Positions 1 to 8,184 of a stretch of 64,000 bases of DNA are shown piece after piece (positions within the stretch are counted from its first letter, which is position 1; each line of letters opens with the position of its first letter). This stretch comes from Streptomyces sp. SAJ15 (GTDB taxonomy: Bacteria > Actinomycetota > Actinomycetes > Streptomycetales > Streptomycetaceae): assembly GCF_007595705.1 (NCBI RefSeq), contig NZ_NISY01000001.1, forward strand, positions 682,001 through 746,000. The letters run 5' to 3'. Both the position numbers and the translations under genes were made by a program. Under the pieces are notes generated by a model. It saw only the letters and a list, made by a program, of their open reading frames with translations. It made no database searches and was not told the DNA's origin.

Positions 1-2
1 AG

Positions 3-656
3 CTGGCCCGCGAGCGCGAGCTGGTGCGCGACGACCGGGTGCCGCGCGCCCAGGGCATGGTCGCCAAGCTGCGGGAGCTGGGGGTGCCGATCACCTGGGA
101 GCGGGTCGCCGAGATCGCCGGTATCCCGAGCGGGCGGAGTAGCGGCACATCGGAAGGTGTGGCCGTCGGACGTCCGCACGTCGCCACCGCCATGGTGGAG
201 CTGGGCGTGGTGGCGAGCGTCTCGGACGCCTTCACCGCCGACTGGCTCGCGGACGGCGGCCGGGCGTACGTGGAGAAGCACGAGCTCGACCCCTTCGACG
301 CGATCCGGCTGATCAAGGGCGCGGGCGGGGTCGCCGTCTTCGCGCACCCGCTGGCCGTCAAGCGCGGGCAGTGCGTGCCCGAGAGCGCGATAGCCGAGCT
401 GGCCGCCGCGGGCCTCGACGGCATCGAGATCGATCACATGGAGCACGACGAGGCCACCCGCGCCCGGCTGCGCGGCCTGGCCGCCGACTTCAACCTGCTC
501 GCCACGGGCTCCAGCGACTACCACGGCAGCCGCAAGACCTGTCGACTCGGGGAGTACACGACCGACCCCGAGATCTACGGCGAGATCACGCGCCGCGCGA
601 CCGGGGCGTTCCCGGTCCCGGGCGCGGGCGGCCGATCCGCCCCGGGCCTCCGCTGA
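3..656 (+). CDS. PHP-domain metal-dependent phosphoesterase, C-terminal part
   Basis: The reading frame is open from the window edge, so the N-terminus lies outside. The visible part carries the end of a PHP (polymerase and histidinol phosphatase) fold. The AHP motif in VAVFAHPLAVK and the late GSSDYHG motif supply metal-binding His and Asp residues. Relatives hydrolyse phosphoesters such as nucleoside 3',5'-bisphosphates. A stretch of about ten residues (GIPSGRSSGTSEGVAVGRPH) looks longer than the usual short link before the GRPH motif. The C-terminal 15 residues are Gly/Pro rich. The substrate cannot be decided from this sequence. Confidence 0.8.
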   Translation: MARERELVRDDRVPRAQGMVAKLRELGVPITWERVAEIAGIPSGRSSGTSEGVAVGRPHVATAMVELGVVASVSDAFTADWLADGGRAYVEKHELDPFDAIRLIKGAGGVAVFAHPLAVKRGQCVPESAIAELAAAGLDGIEIDHMEHDEATRARLRGLAADFNLLATGSSDYHGSRKTCRLGEYTTDPEIYGEITRRATGAFPVPGAGGRSAPGLR

Positions 657-872
657 GCGGAGCCGACGGGTCCGGCGCGGTCGTCACCACCGGCTGTGCC
701 GTTCGAGCGACGCGTCCCGCGCGAAAGCGGCGCGCCCCCGCATCGGCGGCGTCCCCCGTGCTCGACCCCGTTCGCCTGCTTCCCCTCCCGACTTCTTCAG
801 TGCCGCCGGCGCGCCCGCGCCCCCGCGCGGCCGCCACCGCCCCTGCTCGTACCACCTCGCAAGGCCATCACT

Positions 873-1478
873 GTGTTCGACACCGCCGTTTTCGGATCCC
901 TCTTTCTCACCCTTTTTGTCATCATGGACCCGCCTGGAATCACGCCGATCTTCCTGGCGTTGACCTCCGGGCGCCCGGTCAAGACGCAGCGCAAGATGGC
1001 CTGGCAGGCGGCCTCGGTCGCCTTCGGCGTCATCGCCGTCTTCGGCGTGGCGGGCCAGCAGATCCTCGACTACCTGCATGTCTCGGTCCCGGCGCTGATG
1101 ATCGCCGGCGGACTGCTGCTCCTGCTCATCGCGCTCGACCTGCTCACCGGGAAGTCCGAGGAGCCGACGCAGACGAAGGACGTGAACGCCGCGCTGGTGC
1201 CGCTGGGCATGCCGCTGCTGGCCGGGCCCGGCGCCATCGTCTCGGTGATCCTCGCCGTCCAGAACGCGGACGGCGTCAGCGGTCAGATCTCCGTGTGGGC
1301 GGCGATCGTGGCGATGCACGTGGTGCTGTGGCTGACCATGCGCTACTCGCTGCTGATCATTCGGGTGATCAAGGACGGCGGCGTGGTGCTGGTCACCCGT
1401 CTGGCGGGCATGATGCTCTCGGCACTGGCGGTGCAGCAGATCATCAACGGCGTCACCCAGGTGATCCAGTCGTCCTGA
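873..1478 (+). CDS. MarC family integral membrane protein
   Basis: This 201-residue hydrophobic protein begins with a GTG at 873, giving VFDTAVFGSLFLTLFVIMDP, the usual start of MarC proteins. The reading frame stays open further upstream, but that stretch is Arg/Pro rich and does not resemble the family. About six membrane segments can be seen. The N-terminal half has the MDPPG element and the C-terminal half the GMPLLAGPGAI element, the two related halves of this family. MarC was named for multiple antibiotic resistance, but the role is unproven. A weak AAGG at 861-864 lies 8 nt before the start. The gene stands alone and is followed by a strong hairpin. Confidence 0.85.
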   Translation: MFDTAVFGSLFLTLFVIMDPPGITPIFLALTSGRPVKTQRKMAWQAASVAFGVIAVFGVAGQQILDYLHVSVPALMIAGGLLLLLIALDLLTGKSEEPTQTKDVNAALVPLGMPLLAGPGAIVSVILAVQNADGVSGQISVWAAIVAMHVVLWLTMRYSLLIIRVIKDGGVVLVTRLAGMMLSALAVQQIINGVTQVIQSS

Positions 1479-1527
1479 CGCCGCCCGCTCGCCCCACCGT
1501 CTGACCTGCGCTGTTCAACGCGGCGAC

Positions 1528-1563
1528 GAAGCGCCCCCGTGCACACGGGCACGGGGGCGCTTC
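1528..1563. terminator. Bidirectional hairpin between convergent genes
   Basis: A perfect 15-bp stem (1528-1542 with 1549-1563) has a 6-nt loop. It sits between the marC-type gene and the convergent 50-residue gene on the minus strand. There is no U-tract, as is common for terminators of high-GC actinomycetes. Confidence 0.75.
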
Positions 1564-1595
1564 GACGTTCGTGGGGTGCCGTGGCGGCCCGGCGG

Positions 1596-1748
1596 TTACC
1601 GGACGGCGGATTCGGCTGGGCGGATGTAGATGCGCTGGCCTATCGCGGCGGCCTGCTGCACGATCCGGTCGACGGAGGCGGCGTCCACGACGGTGCTGTC
1701 CACGGCGAGGCCGTCGGTGTCGTCGAGGCGCATGATCTCGAAGCGCAT
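1596..1748 (-). CDS. Small conserved hypothetical protein, 50 aa
   Basis: It encodes 50 residues starting MRFEIMRLDDTDGLAVDST and ending in a YIRPAESAVR tail. The ATG at 1748 is preceded by AGGGAG at good spacing, which fixes the start although the frame is open to 1856. I recall very similar short proteins in many Streptomyces, with the same DST-VVDAASV core and a C-terminal IYIRPA strand. The function is unknown. The Asp/Val-rich sequence lacks membrane segments or metal motifs and is probably cytoplasmic. It is divergent from the NYN gene across a roughly 220-bp AT-rich region. Confidence 0.7.
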   Translation of the reverse strand: MRFEIMRLDDTDGLAVDSTVVDAASVDRIVQQAAAIGQRIYIRPAESAVR

Positions 1749-1868
1749 GGCTTCTCCCTTCGTCTGATCCTCCTGCGGAGAACTGATGGAATGGACGCGT
1801 ACGGCTACCGTGCCGTGCGCTCCGTAGGTGTACAACGGGGTGCACCCTGCAAACATTCCCTACGCTAA

Positions 1869-1880
1869 CGAAAATTTTCG
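1869..1880. promoter_or_regulatory. AT-rich 12-bp palindrome in a divergent promoter region
   Basis: CGAAAATTTTCG is a perfect palindrome inside an unusually AT-rich stretch (about 1845-1910) between divergent genes. Its place makes it a candidate operator or part of the minus-strand promoter. This is inference from position and base composition only. Confidence 0.35.
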
Positions 1881-1966
1881 CGAGACTAATTACTGATGCG
1901 TAAAGGATTTGTTGCGGGCAGCACGCCTTGTGCGGCCCGCGCAACCGCCAGGACAATGAGCCGCGT

Positions 1967-2914
1967 ATGAATCACGTCACGCCTTCGGGCCAGCCGCAGC
2001 CCTCCGCGCAGCCGGACCTCAGTGGGATCGTCGCCGCGCTCGACCGCACCAACGAGCTGCTGCAACGGGTGCTCGCCGAGGTCGCGACCACGCCCTCCAC
2101 CCACGCGATATTCGTCGACGCGGGGTATGTCTACGCGGCGACCGGTCGGCTGGTGGCGGGCACCGAGGACCGCAGAGCCTTCGAACTGGACGCCGAGGGG
2201 CTGATCGAGGCGTTCATCGACAAGGCCCGCATGATCTTCCCGGACAGCAGACTGCTGCGGGTCTACTGGTACGACGGCGCCCGGCGGCGCATCCACACCG
2301 CCGAGCAGCAGGGCATCGCCGAGCTCCCCGACGTCAAGGTGAGGCTCGGCAACCTCAACGCCAACAACCAGCAGAAGGGCGTCGACTCCCTCATCCGCAA
2401 CGACCTGGAATCCCTCGCCCGGCACCGCGCCATCGGCGACGCCGTGCTGATCGGCGGGGATGAGGACCTGGTCTCCGCCGTCGAGGCCGCGCAGGGCTAC
2501 GGCGCGCGGGTGCACCTGTGGGGCATCGAGGCCGTCGAGGGACGGAACCAGGCCGAGCCCCTGTTGTGGGAGGTCGACAGCCAGCGCATCTTCGACCTCG
2601 ACTTCTGCAAGCCGTACCTCACCCGCCGCGCGGTGGGCTACGAGTCGCACGGCGAGCAACCCGGCGGCGGGGCGGTGCCGCCCCGAGACGAGGTGCGGTT
2701 CGTCGGCGCCCAGGTCGCGGCCCAGTGGCTCTCCTCGCGCGGTCGCGAGGCGCTCGCCGACCTGCTCCCGGGCCGGCCCTATCTGCCCGGCTCGGTCGAC
2801 CAGGAGCTGCTCATCGAGGCCGAGCAGCTGCTGCGGCTCTCCCTGCGCGCCCACGCCGACCTGCGGCGCGCGCTGCGCGACGGCTTCTGGGAGCACCTCC
2901 AGGCGCAGTACTGA
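1967..2914 (+). CDS. NYN (LabA/PIN-like) domain protein
   Basis: The 315-residue protein has a short Pro-rich N-terminus and then a NYN domain, a PIN-like nuclease fold. The conserved acidic residues are visible in AIFVDAGYVY (residues about 36-45), in GVDSLIRNDL and in VLIGGDEDLV, a typical D...D...DxD set that binds a catalytic metal ion. The C-terminal 90 residues contain a second conserved helical module. The ATG at 1967 was chosen because the 13 upstream codons are atypical. A role in RNA processing is the usual inference for this family; no substrate is shown here. Confidence 0.8.
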   Translation: MNHVTPSGQPQPSAQPDLSGIVAALDRTNELLQRVLAEVATTPSTHAIFVDAGYVYAATGRLVAGTEDRRAFELDAEGLIEAFIDKARMIFPDSRLLRVYWYDGARRRIHTAEQQGIAELPDVKVRLGNLNANNQQKGVDSLIRNDLESLARHRAIGDAVLIGGDEDLVSAVEAAQGYGARVHLWGIEAVEGRNQAEPLLWEVDSQRIFDLDFCKPYLTRRAVGYESHGEQPGGGAVPPRDEVRFVGAQVAAQWLSSRGREALADLLPGRPYLPGSVDQELLIEAEQLLRLSLRAHADLRRALRDGFWEHLQAQY

Positions 2915-3019
2915 GCCGGACGACCGCACGCGAGGGCCGTGCCCGGCGGTGGGCCGGAGCGGGTCCCGGCCGTGCGACGTCACGGTCGTCGACGGCCGCG
3001 GGGCGCCGCCGTCGACGGA

Positions 3020-3895
3020 TCAACCGTCCACGCTGACACCCTGCCAGAAGCGGGACAGCGCCTGGGCCGTGTCGCGCGGCCGCTCCGCGTTGGGGGAGTG
3101 ATCCGCACCCGCGATCACCGTGCGGTGCGCCGCCAGCCGCTCGGCCATCGCGTCCATCAGCGGCACCGGCCAGGCGTAGTCGGCCTCTCCGGAGAGCACG
3201 TGTTTGGGCGGCGGCGTCTCCGCCAGCTCCGCCACCCGATCCGGCTCGGACACCAACTGCCGCCCGGTGGCAATCAGTTGCTCGGGCACGGTGCCCAGCC
3301 AGCGGCGGTGCAGGAACTCCCGGATGTCCGCGGGCGTGCCCGACTCGGCCGCCTCCGGCGGGTCGAGTTCCCGCATCGCCTGCCAGACCGACTCCATGTC
3401 GAGTACGGCGAGCGCGTCCAGCAGCAGCTTCGTGCGGGCCTGCTGCGGGGTGGAGATGGCGGCCGGCCCCGAGCTCATCAGCGTGACCGAGGCGAACGGG
3501 GCGGGGTCGCGCAGCACGGCGGCGCGCACGATCAGCCCGCCCAGCGAGTGCCCCAGCACATGCACCCGACCGCCGCCGAGCGCGGCGGCCTGCGCCAGGA
3601 CGTCCTGGGCCAGCTCGTCCTGTGCGTACGCGGCCTCGTCCCGCGGGCCGCCGCTCTCGTGCTGGCCGCGCCCGTCGACCGCGACCGCGCGGAAGCCCGC
3701 GGCGGCCAGCGGCTCCAGGAGCGCGATGAAGTCCTCTTTGCTCCCGGTGAAGCCGGGCACCAGCAGCGCCGTGCCGCGCACCGGCCCGGCCTCCGGGACG
3801 GGGCGCGCGTCGTGCACGGCGAACGATCCGCGCGCCGTCTCCAGCCGGTAGGCGCCGGCGCACGGAGGGAGCGTGAGGGTGGGCGGTGTGCTCAT
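3020..3895 (-). CDS. Alpha/beta hydrolase
   Basis: The 291-residue protein has the alpha/beta-hydrolase order: the oxyanion-hole strand ending in VPGFTGS (residues about 47-53), the nucleophile elbow GHSLGG (about 115-120) and a C-terminal GADHSPN that supplies the catalytic His (about 267). No signal peptide is visible, so it is probably cytoplasmic. It lies downstream of the helicase gene on the same strand but is separated from it by a terminator, so it is likely a separate unit. The substrate is unknown; an ester, lactone or peroxide substrate would all fit. Confidence 0.85.
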   Translation of the reverse strand: MSTPPTLTLPPCAGAYRLETARGSFAVHDARPVPEAGPVRGTALLVPGFTGSKEDFIALLEPLAAAGFRAVAVDGRGQHESGGPRDEAAYAQDELAQDVLAQAAALGGGRVHVLGHSLGGLIVRAAVLRDPAPFASVTLMSSGPAAISTPQQARTKLLLDALAVLDMESVWQAMRELDPPEAAESGTPADIREFLHRRWLGTVPEQLIATGRQLVSEPDRVAELAETPPPKHVLSGEADYAWPVPLMDAMAERLAAHRTVIAGADHSPNAERPRDTAQALSRFWQGVSVDG

Positions 3896-3952
3896 GGCCC
3901 CGAGGGTAGGGCCTGTCCGGCGGGCGTGTCCCGACGGTTGGGGGCGGCACGC

Positions 3953-3989
3953 GGAAGGGCCCGACCCGCATCGCGGATCGGGCCCTTCC
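3953..3989 (-). terminator. Hairpin after the RNA helicase gene
   Basis: A 12-bp perfect outer stem (3953-3964 with 3978-3989) encloses a 4-bp CCGC/GCGG inner stem with one mismatch between them. It lies 20 nt past the helicase stop codon and before the next hydrolase gene. Confidence 0.7.
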
Positions 3990-4008
3990 TCCGGGCGCTG
4001 TGCCGGCG

Positions 4009-6035
4009 TCAGCTCTCGGCGTTCGCCGTCGACTCGGCCGACGCTGCCGCGGCGCGCGTCGTCCGTCGCCGGCGCACCGGCTTGGCCTCCTCGGACGCGG
4101 CCTCCGCCGGGGCGGCCTCCGCGGCGGTGGCCTTGGCGCGGGTGGTGCGGCGACGGGGCTTGGCCGGGGCCTCGGTGGCCTCGGTGCTGCCCTCGGCGGT
4201 CTCCACGGCGACCTCGGCGGCCTCCGCGGCGGTGGCCTTGGCGCGGGTGCGGCGGCGCGGCTTGGCCGGGGCCTCGGCGGCCTCGGCGGGCGCCTCCACC
4301 GTCTCCACCGGGCGGCCGCGGGAGCCTCCGCCGGGGTCGCCGCGGCGGCGCGCGTACGGCGGCGGCGGGGCTTGGCGGGGGCGGCCTCGGCGGCCGTGCC
4401 GGCCTCCGCGATCACCTCGGCCGGGCCCTCCGCGGTGGCGACGACGGCCTCGGCGGCCGGCGCGGCGGCGGGAGCCTCGACGGCCACGGTCTCCGTGGTC
4501 GCCCTGCCCGCACCGGTACGGGTGCGGCGCCGACGGCGGGGCTGACGAGGCACATCGACGGTGTCGCCGGCCGCCGTGGTCCCCTCGGCGGTGTCGACGG
4601 CGGTCTGCGCGGCCTCCGCGCCGGTCGCGGTCGCGTCGAGGTCCACGCCGCCGCGGGTGCGACGCCGCTGGCGCGGGGTGCGGGTCCGCTTGGGGCGCTC
4701 CTCGCTGGACGACGATTCCGCACGGCCACCACGGCCGCGGCCTCCGCGGCCGCCGGTCTCGCCGAGGTCCTCGATCTCCTCGGCGGCCAGCCCGGCGCGG
4801 GTGCGATCGGCGCGCGGCAGGATGCCCTTGGTGCCCTCGGGGATGTTCAGCAGCTCGTACAGGTGCGGCGAGGTGGAGTAGGTCTCCTCCGGCTCGTGGA
4901 AGGAGAGCTCCAGCGCCTTGTTGATCAGCTGCCAGCGCGGGATGTCGTCCCAGTCGACCAGCGTGACGGCGGTACCCGACGCGCCCGCGCGCCCGGTGCG
5001 GCCGATGCGGTGCAGGTACGTCTTCTCTTCCTCGGGCGACTGGTAGTTGATGACGTGCGTCACACCCTCGACGTCGATGCCGCGCGCGGCGACGTCGGTG
5101 CACACCAGCACGTCGACCTTGCCGTTGCGGAAGGCGCGCAGCGCCTGCTCGCGGGCGCCCTGGCCGAGGTCGCCGTGGACCGCGCCGGCGGCGAAGCCGC
5201 GACGGGTCAGCTGCTCGGCGATGTCGGCGGCGGTGCGCTTGGTACGGCAGAAGATCATCGCCAGCCCGCGGCCATCGGCCTGGAGCATGCGGGCGACCAT
5301 CTCCGGCTTGTCGAGCGAGTGTGCCCGGAAGACATGCTGGGTGATGTTGGCCACGGTCGCGCCCTCGTCGTCCGGCGCGGTGGCGCGGATGTGAGTGGGC
5401 TGCGACATGTAGCGCCGCGCCAGCGAGATGACCTGGCCCGGCATGGTCGCCGAGAACAGCATGGTCTGCCGCTTGGCCGGCAGCAGCTGGATGATCTTCT
5501 CGACGTCGGGCAGGAAGCCCAGGTCGAGCATCTCGTCGGCCTCGTCGAGGACGAGGGCCTTGACGGAGGAGAGCGTCAGCTTCTTCTGCCCGGCGAGGTC
5601 GAGCAGTCGCCCGGGGGTGCCGACGACCACGTCGACGCCCTTCTTGAGGGCCTCGACCTGGGGCTCGTACGCGCGGCCGCCGTAGATCGAGAGGACCCGG
5701 ACGTTACGCACCTTGCCGGCGGTGAGCAGGTCGTTGGTGACCTGCTGGCACAGCTCGCGGGTGGGGACGACCACGAGCGCCTGCGGGGTGTCGGTCAGCT
5801 GCTCGGGCTTGGCCCGACCCGCCTCGACGTCCGCGGGGACGGTGACGCGCTCCAGCAGCGGGAGGCCGAAGCCCAGCGTCTTGCCGGTGCCGGTCTTGGC
5901 CTGGCCGATGACGTCGGAGCCGGAGAGGGCGACCGGAAGGGTCATCTCCTGAATGGGGAACGGGGACGTGATGCCGACGGCTTCCAGGGCCTCGGCGGTC
6001 TCGGGGAGAATCCCGAGGTCTCGGAAAGTAGTCAG
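4009..6035 (-). CDS. DEAD-box RNA helicase with frameshifted C-terminal tail
   Basis: This is an ATP-dependent RNA-remodelling enzyme. Numbered from 6035, it has the Q-motif region PFPIQEMTLP (24-33), Walker A AKTGTGKT (46-53), PTRELC, the DEAD motif VLDEADEMLD, SAT, and the second domain ending in HRIGRTGR. The helicase core is intact. The tail is a long Ala/Glu/Lys/Arg-rich, RNA-binding-like region with PRRRTRA-type repeats. Within the tail the reading frame breaks: after TPAEAPAA near 4312 the same composition (PVETVEAPAEAAEAP...) continues one frame over to a stop at 4009. One missing C in the minus-strand CCC run, the GGG at 4310-4312, would explain it. The start is unusual. No ATG or GTG lies near the domain, but a CTG at 6035 is preceded by AGAAGAGG at 8-nt spacing. 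Confidence 0.8.
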
Positions 6036-6407
6036 GATGTTTGCCTCTTCTGTGAGACGCGGCGTGAGGCGGCGAAAGGGGTCGCACCGCGCCCAGGTGG
6101 GCCGGCCGCGCGAAGTGGCGGCCGATGTCGGCGCGGGACCACTGCCTTCGCTCCAGCACTCACGCCACGAGCGGGTCCTTCCTACGCGCATGCAGTCGAT
6201 GCGCGCGCGGAAGGCGGTCGGTTTGGAGCCGATCGGGCCACCGACCGGGCATCCGCATTCGTGGAACGACCCGCCGATACTCGACGGGCTCTATACCACT
6301 GTACCCCGGAAACGCCCATGTGTGACCGGGCAGCCGAACGTGAGAGGAGGAGGGTGCTGGCTGACCAGGCCCTTCCCAGCGGCGACCAGCGGGCTATTGT
6401 GCGCCGT
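6036..6407. other. Divergent promoter region, helicase and ferritin-like genes
   Basis: No gene is visible in these 370 bases. The region should hold the helicase promoter and 5' leader as well as the promoter of the ferritin-like gene at its right end. Long helicase leaders are often regulatory, but I see no clear riboswitch here. Confidence 0.5.
6395..6400 (+). promoter_or_regulatory. -10 element TATTGT of a likely leaderless promoter
   Basis: TATTGT ends 7 nt before the ATG at 6408 and no Shine-Dalgarno sequence is present. This is the spacing expected if transcription starts at or next to the start codon. Confidence 0.5.
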
Positions 6408-7178
6408 ATGGAGACGCCTGACAAGCCAGAGAACACCACCGCCGACGCCGGGAAGTCCGCCGACGCCGGGCAGCCCACCGCCACCGGCATCGCCGCCCAG
6501 GACTGGGCGCAGGCTTCCGCCGACCCGCAGTACCGGGCCGCCGTGGTGGACCTGCTCGGTGCCCTGACCTACGGCGAGCTGGCCGCCTTCGAGCGGCTGG
6601 CGGAGGACGCCAAGCTGGCGCCGACGCTGGACGACAAGGCCGAGCTGGCGAAGATGGCCTCCGCCGAGTTCCACCACTTCGAGCAGCTGCGGGACCGGCT
6701 GGCCGCGATCGGCGAGGAGCCGACAGAGGCCATGCAGCCCTTCGCGGCGGCGCTGGACGAGTTCCACCGCCAGACCGCCCCCTCCGACTGGCTGGAGGGC
6801 CTGGTCAAGGCGTACGTCGGCGACTCGATCGCCAGCGACTTCTACCGCGAGGTGGCGGTACGGCTGGACGCCGACACCCGCGCGCTGGTGCTGAGCGTGC
6901 TGGACGACACCGGCCACGCGAGCTTCGCCGTGGAGAAGGTGCGGGCCGCGATCGAGGCGGAGCCGCGGGTCGGCGGGCGGCTGGCGCTGTGGGCGCGGCG
7001 ACTGATGGGGGAGGCTCTGTCGCAGGCCCAGCGGGTGGTCGCGGACCGCGACGCGCTGTCGACGATGCTCGTGGGCGGTGTGGCGGACGGGTTCGACCTC
7101 GCGGAGGTCGGCCGGATGTTCTCGCGGATCACCGAGGCCCACACCAAGCGGATGGCCGCGCTGGGGCTGGCGGCCTAG
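6408..7178 (+). CDS. Ferritin-like fold protein (MiaE-like hydroxylase family)
   Basis: The 256-residue protein has a disordered Thr/Ala-rich first 30 residues, then an all-helical four-helix-bundle domain. Candidate di-iron ligands are the Glu in TYGELAAFERL, the paired EFHHFEQ (Glu-x-x-His), the Glu in YREVAV and the later Asp/His in DDTGHASF. This ExxH pattern is typical of the ferritin-like and MiaE superfamily. Streptomyces copies are usually annotated only as ferritin-like. Oxidation of a tRNA base or another small substrate is possible but unproven. The ATG at 6408 follows a -10 element directly, so the mRNA is probably leaderless. Confidence 0.75.
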   Translation: METPDKPENTTADAGKSADAGQPTATGIAAQDWAQASADPQYRAAVVDLLGALTYGELAAFERLAEDAKLAPTLDDKAELAKMASAEFHHFEQLRDRLAAIGEEPTEAMQPFAAALDEFHRQTAPSDWLEGLVKAYVGDSIASDFYREVAVRLDADTRALVLSVLDDTGHASFAVEKVRAAIEAEPRVGGRLALWARRLMGEALSQAQRVVADRDALSTMLVGGVADGFDLAEVGRMFSRITEAHTKRMAALGLAA

Positions 7179-7244
7179 GGTCGCCGGCCGGACCGCCCGC
7201 CGCACCGCCCTCAGGTGTCCCTCGGGCCGCACGGGCCCGAGGGG

Positions 7245-7517
7245 TCACGCCGTGGCTGATCGGCGAAGGCGCGGATCGGTGCGGATGAGCACCGAGAGCA
7301 TGGCGGCGGTCATGCCGAAGGCCGCGATCAGGGTCGCGAGCGTGTGGCCGGGGCCGAGCACGGCGTGGGTGAGCAGCGCGCCGAGCAGGGCGGCCACCGG
7401 GCCGGTGGAGAGCACCAGGGATCGGGGAGGAAGCCGCCGGGGCAGCCGGCGCAGCGCCGCGTACGCCAGGGCGAGGCCGATGACGACCGAGCCGAGCGCT
7501 TCCCAGACCAGGATCAT
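7245..7517 (-). CDS. Small integral membrane protein, 90 aa
   Basis: Starting at the ATG at 7517 (GGAGGGA lies just upstream), the protein has three hydrophobic stretches. One is at the N-terminus (ILVWEALGSVVIGLALAYAA), then TGPVAALLGALLTHAVLG, then TLATLIAAFGMTAAMLSVLI. An Arg-rich loop (RRLPRRLPPRS) lies between the first two, and the tail is basic. No family name can be given. The gene is convergent with the ferritin-like gene, only 66 bp away. Confidence 0.65.
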   Translation of the reverse strand: MILVWEALGSVVIGLALAYAALRRLPRRLPPRSLVLSTGPVAALLGALLTHAVLGPGHTLATLIAAFGMTAAMLSVLIRTDPRLRRSATA

Positions 7518-7640
7518 GGCGCGTCCCTCCCGTGGACCAGAGCTGACCGGAGTGCCGCCGGGCGCCAGGAGCGCCCGGTCGTGGCAGGTCTTACCCGCGG
7601 TCCGCGGCGGGCAACCCTGGGCGCACACACGATCTGCACA

Positions 7641-7686
7641 AACGGCGGCGGGGTCCGGTGTGCGTACACCGGACCCCGCCGCCGTT
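7641..7686. terminator. Perfect 20-bp inverted repeat
   Basis: The arms 7641-7660 and 7667-7686 are exact reverse complements, with a 6-nt loop TGCGTA. It lies 21 nt beyond the DUF3107 stop codon, on the minus strand, and upstream of the small membrane protein gene. The best reading is a rho-independent-type terminator for the DUF3107 gene. Confidence 0.75.
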
Positions 7687-7707
7687 CCGGCCCGTGCGGG
7701 CCGACGC

Positions 7708-7935
7708 TCAGAGCGCGCTGAAACCGACCTTGCGGGCGGTCGGCTCGCCGATCTCGACATACGCGAGGCGGTCGGCCGGGACCAGGACCTTGCGGCCGTG
7801 GTCGTCCACCAGGCTCAGCAGCTGCGCCTTGCCGGAGAGCGCGTCGGACACCGCGCGCTCGACCTCCTCGGCAGACTGCGCGCTCTCCAGGGTGATCTCG
7901 CGGGGCGCGTGCTGCACGCCGATCTTGACCTCCAC
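7708..7935 (-). CDS. DUF3107 family protein, 75 aa
   Basis: The protein starts with GTG (VEVKIGVQHAPREITLES) and ends KVGFSAL. The start at 7935 has GGAGGGA at ideal spacing. The sequence matches the actinobacterial DUF3107 family in length and in the VKIGVQ..R E(I/L) opening, the acidic middle and the VPADRLAYVEIG strand. It is a small alpha/beta protein without membrane segments. Its role is unknown. It is conserved next to a TetR regulator and DNA-repair helicases in actinomycetes, but that association is only genomic. Confidence 0.8.
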   Translation of the reverse strand: MEVKIGVQHAPREITLESAQSAEEVERAVSDALSGKAQLLSLVDDHGRKVLVPADRLAYVEIGEPTARKVGFSAL

Positions 7936-8080
7936 GGCTATGTCCCTCCGACGGTCAGTTGAGGTGCGCGGCCTACCGCGCCGTACGGAGCACACATTAG
8001 CCCGGCGTGGGGATCAGCCGAGCCGCTTGGGCGCACGCCCGCAGCGAACACGCGATCCGATGCGGGCCGGAGCGTCCCGC

Positions 8081-8125
8081 GCGTCCGCCACCCCCGCGTC
8101 CGCCACCCCCGCGTCCGCCCCCGCC
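8081..8125. repeat. 15-bp tandem repeat, about three units
   Basis: GCGTCCGCCACCCCC occurs twice head to tail (8081-8095, 8096-8110) and a third degenerate unit follows. It lies in the gap between the DUF3107 and TetR genes and has no coding role that I can see. Confidence 0.6.
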
Positions 8126-8184
8126 GTTCCGCGGCGCACGGTGGTCCACGGGCGGGGTGGCGTTATGACGTCACCGGTGGCGGG

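Noticed and set aside
2811..4310. Continuation of the helicase frame through the hydrolase gene
   Set aside because: After the frameshift point it is Arg/Pro-rich and overlaps a good alpha/beta hydrolase gene on the same strand.
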